From positions 1-52,673 of the forward strand of contig JACKEO010000026.1 of the NCBI GenBank assembly GCA_020632955.1: a DNA stretch of 52,673 nucleotides, read 5' to 3'. Within the stretch, counting starts at the first letter, position 1. Each line of letters starts with the position of its first letter. Below, piece by piece: positions 45,399 to 52,673 of the stretch. The position numbers and the translations under genes are program-made. The notes under the pieces are model-generated. The model did no database searches, was not told the DNA's origin, and was given only the letters and a program-made list of their open reading frames with translations. The DNA comes from Alphaproteobacteria bacterium. GTDB taxonomy: Bacteria > Myxococcota_A > UBA796 > GCA-2862545.

Positions 45399-46100
45399 AT
45401 GACGGCCGCGCCGCGCGTCAGCCTGCTCGTGCCCACGCGCAACCGCCGCACCTTCCTGCCGCGCCTGCTGCGGTACGTGCAGCGCCAGACCTGGCCCGCC
45501 GACCGCCTGGAGCTGGTGGTGGTGGACGACGGCACCGATCGCATCGACGACCTGCTCGTCGACCCGCCGGTGTCGCTGGTCTACGAGCACGTGGGCGACC
45601 GGGTGCCGCTGGGCAGCAAGCGCAACCGCCTCGTGGAGCTCGCCAGCGGCGACGTCCTCGTGCACTTCGACGACGACGACCACCACCCGGCCGACCGCGT
45701 GGCCCGCTCGGTGGCCTGCCTCGAGGAGACGGGCGCCGACGTGGTGGGCACCAGCCGCCTCGCCTTCTGGGACGTGGGCACCCGGGCCGTCCACGTCTAC
45801 CCGCCCATCGGCCCCCGCCACGCCCACGCGGGCACGATGGCCTTCCGCCGGTCGTACTGGGAGGCCAACCGCTTCGCCCCCGACGCCACGGCCGAGGAGC
45901 GCCAGTTCCTGCGCTGCTTCGTGGCGAACCTCGCCCAGCTGCCCGGAGAGCCCTGGGAGACCGTGCTCTGCATCAGCCACGGCGACAACGCCCTGCCGAA
46001 GAACACGGCGCTGCCGCGGGCCTCGGTGGGCCTGGCCGACATCGTCCCCGACCCGGACGACCGCGCCTTCTACGAGTCGCTGCCCGACGAGGACTGGTAG
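45399..46100 (+). CDS. family 2 glycosyltransferase
   Basis: A 233-residue GT-A fold enzyme. It begins with the nucleotide-sugar site VSLLVPTRNRRTFLPRLL, followed by VVVDDGTDR, GSKRNRLVELASGD and the metal-binding run VHFDDDDHH. It transfers a sugar from a nucleotide donor to an acceptor in the cytoplasm; the short length and lack of membrane segments make it a soluble enzyme. It is 3 bases upstream of the radical-SAM-like/GT4 fusion gene, so both likely work on the same glycan or peptide. Donor unknown. Confidence 0.88.
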   Translation: MTAAPRVSLLVPTRNRRTFLPRLLRYVQRQTWPADRLELVVVDDGTDRIDDLLVDPPVSLVYEHVGDRVPLGSKRNRLVELASGDVLVHFDDDDHHPADRVARSVACLEETGADVVGTSRLAFWDVGTRAVHVYPPIGPRHAHAGTMAFRRSYWEANRFAPDATAEERQFLRCFVANLAQLPGEPWETVLCISHGDNALPKNTALPRASVGLADIVPDPDDRAFYESLPDEDW

Positions 46101-46103
46101 CGG

Positions 46104-48269
46104 GTGATCCCCGACCGCACCGCCCACCTGGCCCTGCGCACCCCCGACGGCGCGGATCGGACGCCCCAGGAGGTGCACGACGCCGTGGAGGCCGCACGGG
46201 TGGCGGGCCGCCTCGACCTGCTCGTGGACGGACCCGAGCCCACCGCCAGCCGGGCCCTGCTCGGCGCGCTGCGCCAGGCGCGCGACGCGGGCCTGCGCCC
46301 GGTGGTGGTGACCGACGGCCGCGCCCTCGCCACGGCGCGACGCCTCGACGCCCTCCTCGAGGCGGGCTGCGTGGGGCTCAGGGTGGTGCTCCCCGCCCCC
46401 GACGACGCCGACCCCCACGCCACCGCCTGCCTCGACGCCCTGGGCGGCCACGCGCTGGACGGCGCGCTCCTCGTGCGCCTCGACGCCGCGGAGGCGGCAC
46501 GGGTGCGCGCCTGGGTGGACCGCGCGGCGCGTCACGCGGTGCGCCTGCTGCTGGCGCCGGTGACCGAGGCGGCGGAGGGCCGGGCGGCCGTGCACGCCGG
46601 GCCCGCCGTGGTGCAGGCCGTCGATGCGGCGTGGCGGCACGCGGCGGAGGTGGGCGTCCTGCTCGAGGTGGAGGGCCTGTCGGTGGTGCCCGCGCCCGTG
46701 GAGGCCGACCTGCTGCCCCCCACAGTCGACCGCGCCTTCGTCGAGGCCTGGGACCGCGGGGTGCTCCCCCCCTCGGCGTCCACCGGCGTGCGCCTCGTGG
46801 GGCCCGCCCTGCCCGACGTGCTGGAGCGCAGCGGCAGCCTGCGGCAGACCGCCCTGGGCCTCGCTGCCGCTGGCGTAGGGGCGGTGGACCTCCCCGCCTG
46901 TCTCGGCGGACGCGACGCGGGCGAGCTGCCGCGGGCGCGCCAGCCCGGCTGCGCCCCCTGCCCCCGGGGCGACGTGTGTCCCGGCCCCCCCGAGGCCACG
47001 GCGGCGCTCGACGACACCCACCCGCCGCCCGCCTGGGAGGGCCTCGCCGGCGCGCGTCGCGTGGTGATCCTCGTCCCCTGGCACAACGACCAGCTGCTCG
47101 TGGCCTCCACCCTGCCCGCCCTGGCCGAGGCCCTGCGCGGCCGCGGGGTCGACGCCGAGGTGCGGGGCCCCTGGGACCTGCCCTTCCAGACCGACGACCT
47201 GCGGGCACGTCCCCAGGTGGGCGCAGCGCGCCGTGCCTGGTGGTTCGCCGTGCGCACGATCACCCGCGGCCCCGACCGCCTCGCCACCTACACCCCGCCG
47301 CCCGACCGCCTCGGCCACCCCTTCCGGTGGGCGGAGGACCCGGCGCGGGCGGCCGCGCTGGACGAGGCCTGGTGGCGCGAGCTCGACCTGTCGGACGCCG
47401 ACGCGCTGATCGTGCCCGGCTGGACGGCGGCCCGGCGCGCCTGGGAGCACCCCACACGTCGGCCCGACGCCACGCTGGTGGTGGCCGACCTGCACATGCT
47501 CGAGGGCTGCGCAGCCTGGGCCGAGGCCCGGATGCCCGACGGGGGCGAGGCGAAGACGGGCGCCTGGTGGCCTGAGGGTCGCCTGCTCGTCCACGCCTGC
47601 TTCCCCCGGTTCCAGACGCTCTACCGCGGCCTCGGCGTGCCCCTGGAGCGCGTGGTCTGGCGGCCCTTCCCCGTGCACCTCGGCCACGTGCCGGCGGGTC
47701 CCGAGCCCGCCACCTGCGAGGCCATCCTCGCCGCCGGCCGCCACGCCCGCGACTTCGCCACGCTGCGCGCGGCGGTGGCGCAGGTGCAGGGGGCGCTGCA
47801 CCCCGTGCGCGTCCACGCGGAGCCCGCCGACACCGGCCCTGCCGCCCCGGGCTGGGAACCGCTCGGGATGGCGGAGCTGCCGGACCTGGTGGACGCGATC
47901 CGCCAGTGCCGCTTCGTGGTGGTGCCCCTGCTGCCCGGGGTGGCCACGGCCGCCGGCATCTCCATCGCGGCCCTCGCGCTCGCGGCCGGACGGCCCGTGC
48001 TCGCCAGCCGCACCCCCGCGATGCTCGACCACGTCCGCCACGGCCACGACGGCCTCCTCGTCGAACCCGGAGACCCCCAGGCGCTCGCCGAGGCCCTGCG
48101 CGCCCTCGACACCGACGGGGCCCTGCTGGCCCGCCTGGCCGCGGGTGCCCGGGAGGCCGGTCGGCGTCTGTCGGTGGAGGCCTGGGCCAGCGAGCTGCTG
48201 CACGGCAGCGCCGGTCCCGCCCCGGTGCCCGCACCGGGCGCGAACGGCGGCACCCGCTACGCCTGGTGA
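46104..48269 (+). CDS. degenerate radical-SAM-like domain fused to GT4 glycosyltransferase
   Basis: A 721-residue fusion. Residues about 1-300 thread like a radical SAM barrel: GPEPT stands where the GGE(P) motif lies and VVTDGRALATARRLDALLEAG where TNG lies. The CxxxCxxC cluster motif is missing from the first strand (LALRTPDGADRTPQ). A Cys cluster like an auxiliary iron-sulphur site remains: LPACLGG and QPGCAPCPRGDVCPG (about 267-295). Residues about 309-710 form a GT-B (GT4-like) glycosyltransferase with the late motif GHDGLLVEPGDPQALAEALRAL. The N-terminal domain may be a binding scaffold rather than a SAM enzyme. GTG start, 3 bases after the GT2 stop. Confidence 0.7.
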   Translation: MIPDRTAHLALRTPDGADRTPQEVHDAVEAARVAGRLDLLVDGPEPTASRALLGALRQARDAGLRPVVVTDGRALATARRLDALLEAGCVGLRVVLPAPDDADPHATACLDALGGHALDGALLVRLDAAEAARVRAWVDRAARHAVRLLLAPVTEAAEGRAAVHAGPAVVQAVDAAWRHAAEVGVLLEVEGLSVVPAPVEADLLPPTVDRAFVEAWDRGVLPPSASTGVRLVGPALPDVLERSGSLRQTALGLAAAGVGAVDLPACLGGRDAGELPRARQPGCAPCPRGDVCPGPPEATAALDDTHPPPAWEGLAGARRVVILVPWHNDQLLVASTLPALAEALRGRGVDAEVRGPWDLPFQTDDLRARPQVGAARRAWWFAVRTITRGPDRLATYTPPPDRLGHPFRWAEDPARAAALDEAWWRELDLSDADALIVPGWTAARRAWEHPTRRPDATLVVADLHMLEGCAAWAEARMPDGGEAKTGAWWPEGRLLVHACFPRFQTLYRGLGVPLERVVWRPFPVHLGHVPAGPEPATCEAILAAGRHARDFATLRAAVAQVQGALHPVRVHAEPADTGPAAPGWEPLGMAELPDLVDAIRQCRFVVVPLLPGVATAAGISIAALALAAGRPVLASRTPAMLDHVRHGHDGLLVEPGDPQALAEALRALDTDGALLARLAAGAREAGRRLSVEAWASELLHGSAGPAPVPAPGANGGTRYAW

Positions 48270-48410
48270 GGCCGCGCCCACCGAGCCCGCGCCGCTTCCA
48301 CCGTCTGCCGCGGACTCTCGTCGAGGGTGCAGACAGCGCGTGACGGCCCCCTGTCCGCGGAGGCGCCGCCCTCTGGTACAAGCCGGTCTGGGTGGGCCGG
48401 GAGGATGGGC

Positions 48411-49190
48411 ATGCCGCGCTTCGAGATCCTGGAGTCCGAGCTGCAGAAGCTCGTGAAGGTCACGCTCGACGGCGACGGCGTGCGCGCGGAGGCCGGCGCC
48501 CTGCACTACTACCGGGGTCGCATCGACATGCAGGCGGGCGCGCCCAAGGCGCGGGGCTTCCTCACGTCGATGGCCACGGGCGAGGGCATGGTGCGCCCCG
48601 TGTACACGGGCAAGGGGGAGGTCTTCTTCGGGCCCCCCGTGTTCGGCGAGTTCGTCCTGCTCGAGCTGCGCGGCGAGACCTGGATCCTCGACCAGGGCGC
48701 CTTCGTGTGCAGCGACCTGTCGATCCAGGTGGACGTCGTGCGCAACAAGGGCAGCTCCGCGCTGCTCGGCGGCGAGGGCATGTTCCAGACGTCGGTGAGC
48801 GGCACGGGCACAGTGGTGGTCTTCTCGCCCGGTCGGGTGCAGCGGGTGGACCTGCGCGACGACCGCCTCGCGGTGGACGGCAGCTTCGCGGTCGCCCGCA
48901 CCGGCGACGTGGCCTTCACCGTCGAACGCGCCGCGAAGTCCCTGGTGGGCAGCATGGCCTCGGGCGAGGGCCTGCTCTCGATCTTCGAGGGCACGGGCAC
49001 GGTGCTGCTGGCGCCGGTGGCCAACCTCTACCAGGCGATCTCCGAGGTCTCGATCGCGGTGCCCGAGACCGCCATCAACCGCAAGAACGTGCGCTCCAGC
49101 GTGCTGCGCGTGGTGGTGGTCTTCGTGCTGCTCTTCGGCCTGCTCGCCTTCCTCTTCGCCACCTACGCGCTGCCACGTCTGTTCATGTGA
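48411..49190 (+). CDS. AIM24-family protein with C-terminal membrane anchor
   Basis: A 259-residue protein of the AIM24 (TRAP-like beta sandwich) family. Matching features are MPRFEILESELQKLVKV, VRAEAGALHYYRG, STSMATGEG-like and GTGTVLLAP blocks, with repeated Gly-rich beta turns. The last about 25 residues form one membrane helix (LRVVVVFVLLFGLLAFLFATYAL), so it is anchored by its C-terminus. Function in bacteria is unknown. I use the ATG at 48411 because GGGAGG lies 6 bases upstream; the ATG at 48405 touches that site. Confidence 0.85.
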   Translation: MPRFEILESELQKLVKVTLDGDGVRAEAGALHYYRGRIDMQAGAPKARGFLTSMATGEGMVRPVYTGKGEVFFGPPVFGEFVLLELRGETWILDQGAFVCSDLSIQVDVVRNKGSSALLGGEGMFQTSVSGTGTVVVFSPGRVQRVDLRDDRLAVDGSFAVARTGDVAFTVERAAKSLVGSMASGEGLLSIFEGTGTVLLAPVANLYQAISEVSIAVPETAINRKNVRSSVLRVVVVFVLLFGLLAFLFATYALPRLFM

Positions 49191-49208
49191 GGTCCGGGTC
49201 CGCGTGCG

Positions 49209-49237
49209 TGGACCGCGAGGGGCGCGACGGATACCCA
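49209..49237 (+). promoter_or_regulatory. candidate aconitase promoter
   Basis: TGGACC (49209-49214) and TACCCA (49232-49237) are 17 bp apart, giving a start about 55 bases before the acnA ATG. This is the best plus-strand signal in the 106-bp gap; the match is by eye and weak. Confidence 0.3.
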
Positions 49238-49296
49238 GCCGCCCCGTCGCGCCCGGGGCCGGGCGCCGACCGCACCCACGACCCCGCGGAGCGACC

Positions 49297-51998
<2,702 letters not shown>

Positions 51999-52002
<4 letters not shown>

Positions 52003-52673
52003 CCTCGCTGCCCGACGCGCTGCAGGCCTTCCGCGACGGGGAGGTCGCGCGCGCCCGGGCGCTGCTCGACACGCTCGACGCGCAGGACGAGCTGGGACCC
52101 CACGGCCTGCTCCTCCTCGCGCTGGTGCAGCGCCGGGAGGAGGCGGGCACCGACGACCTGCTCACCGTGCAGCGCGCGGTGGACGCCGCCCCCGACGACG
52201 CCACCGTGCTCCTCCGCGCGGCCCGCACCGCGGGCTGGGGTGCCGGCTTCGGCCTGGGGGCGAGCCCGCGGTCCGCGGCCCACCCGCCGGACCTGGCGCT
52301 GGCCTCCGCGCTGGTGGAGCGCGCGCTGACGCTCGCCCCCGACGAGGTGGCGGCCTGGACCACCGCCTACGACGTGGCCGAGCGGCTGGGTCGGCAGCAC
52401 GCCGCCCTGGACGCCCTCACCCGGGCCGTGGCCCTCGCCCCCGACGACGAGGACCTCCGCCTGCGCCTGGTGGACACCCTCATCGGCCTGCGCGACCCCG
52501 AGCAGGCCCTGGCCCACGCCCGCACAGGCACGGGCCCGGCGCTGCGCGACCGCACCGCGGAGCTGGCGGCGGAGCTGCAGACGCCCGACGCGGTGGAGGC
52601 CGCGCTCGCGGCCCACGCCAGCGCGCCCGATCGCTGGCCGCTCGCGGCCGCGCGGCTGGTGCGCGCAGGCGAC
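51999..52673 (+). CDS. TPR-repeat protein (3' end beyond window)
   Basis: Open from ATG 51999 to the window end (225 codons, no stop). Helical pairs with TPR-like spacing recur: LPDALQAFRDGEVARARALLD, LTVQRAVDAAPDDATVLLRAA, LALASALVERALTLAPDEVAAW, ALDALTRAVALAPDDEDLRLRL. These form a protein-binding superhelix. There is no signal peptide. Its ATG overlaps the aconitase stop, so expression is linked, but no functional link is evident. Partner unknown. Confidence 0.75.

Overview
The window is very GC-rich and gene-dense, with no tRNA, rRNA, CRISPR array or insertion sequence that I could recognise. No gap between genes exceeds 300 bases. Its style points to a Gram-negative, aerobic bacterium, most likely Myxococcota (former Deltaproteobacteria). 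The signs are a giant lipoprotein with a Ser/Asp/Gly linker, tandem Ig-like repeats and a Gly-rich tail, Cys-rich small lipoproteins, RecBCD, and a histone-deacetylase-like protein with a C-terminal extension. The phylum is an inference.

Region 1 (about 1.4-8.3 kb) is a tightly coupled seven-gene operon: an amidohydrolase-fold protein followed by hsaA, hsaC, hsaD, hsaE, hsaG and hsaF. Together these would hydroxylate, cleave and hydrolyse steroid rings A/B and convert the released hydroxyhexadienoate to pyruvate and propionyl-CoA. Just upstream lies a 14-bp palindrome matching the actinobacterial KstR operator. A divergent, incomplete ZU5-like lipoprotein gene occupies the left edge.

Region 2 (8.3-15.2 kb) holds a voltage-sensor ion channel with an RCK domain and an unusual pore signature, a DUF1338 dioxygenase-like gene, a Na+/solute symporter and two polytopic membrane proteins, at least one GT-C-like. 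Region 3 (15.3-21.7 kb) is one 2137-residue surface lipoprotein with a three-repeat higher-order period. Region 4 (21.7-26.7 kb) carries a third polytopic (GT-C-like) protein, a SlyD-like PPIase, an exported SRPBCC protein, an exported glutathione peroxidase and the HDAC-family protein.

Region 5 (26.8-36.5 kb, minus strand) is recC-recB-recD-pyrC, a complete RecBCD operon with dihydroorotase at its end. Region 6 (36.7-41.9 kb) encodes two GspF/TadC-type membrane proteins and a secretion ATPase with archaeal-type motifs, then a NatAB-like ABC transporter. Region 7 (41.9-45.3 kb, minus strand) has small membrane, Cys-rich and zinc-ribbon proteins, sodB and rlmN. Region 8 (45.4-52.7 kb) has a GT2 glycosyltransferase, a fusion of a degenerate radical-SAM-like domain with a GT4 glycosyltransferase, an AIM24 protein, aconitase and the start of a TPR protein.

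The best candidates for something new are the KstR-type control of a steroid operon outside Actinobacteria, the archaeal-like secretion ATPase module, the degenerate radical-SAM/GT4 fusion, the channel without a TVGYGD filter, and the ABC super-repeat of the giant lipoprotein. All domain calls come from reading motifs by eye; no database search was run.
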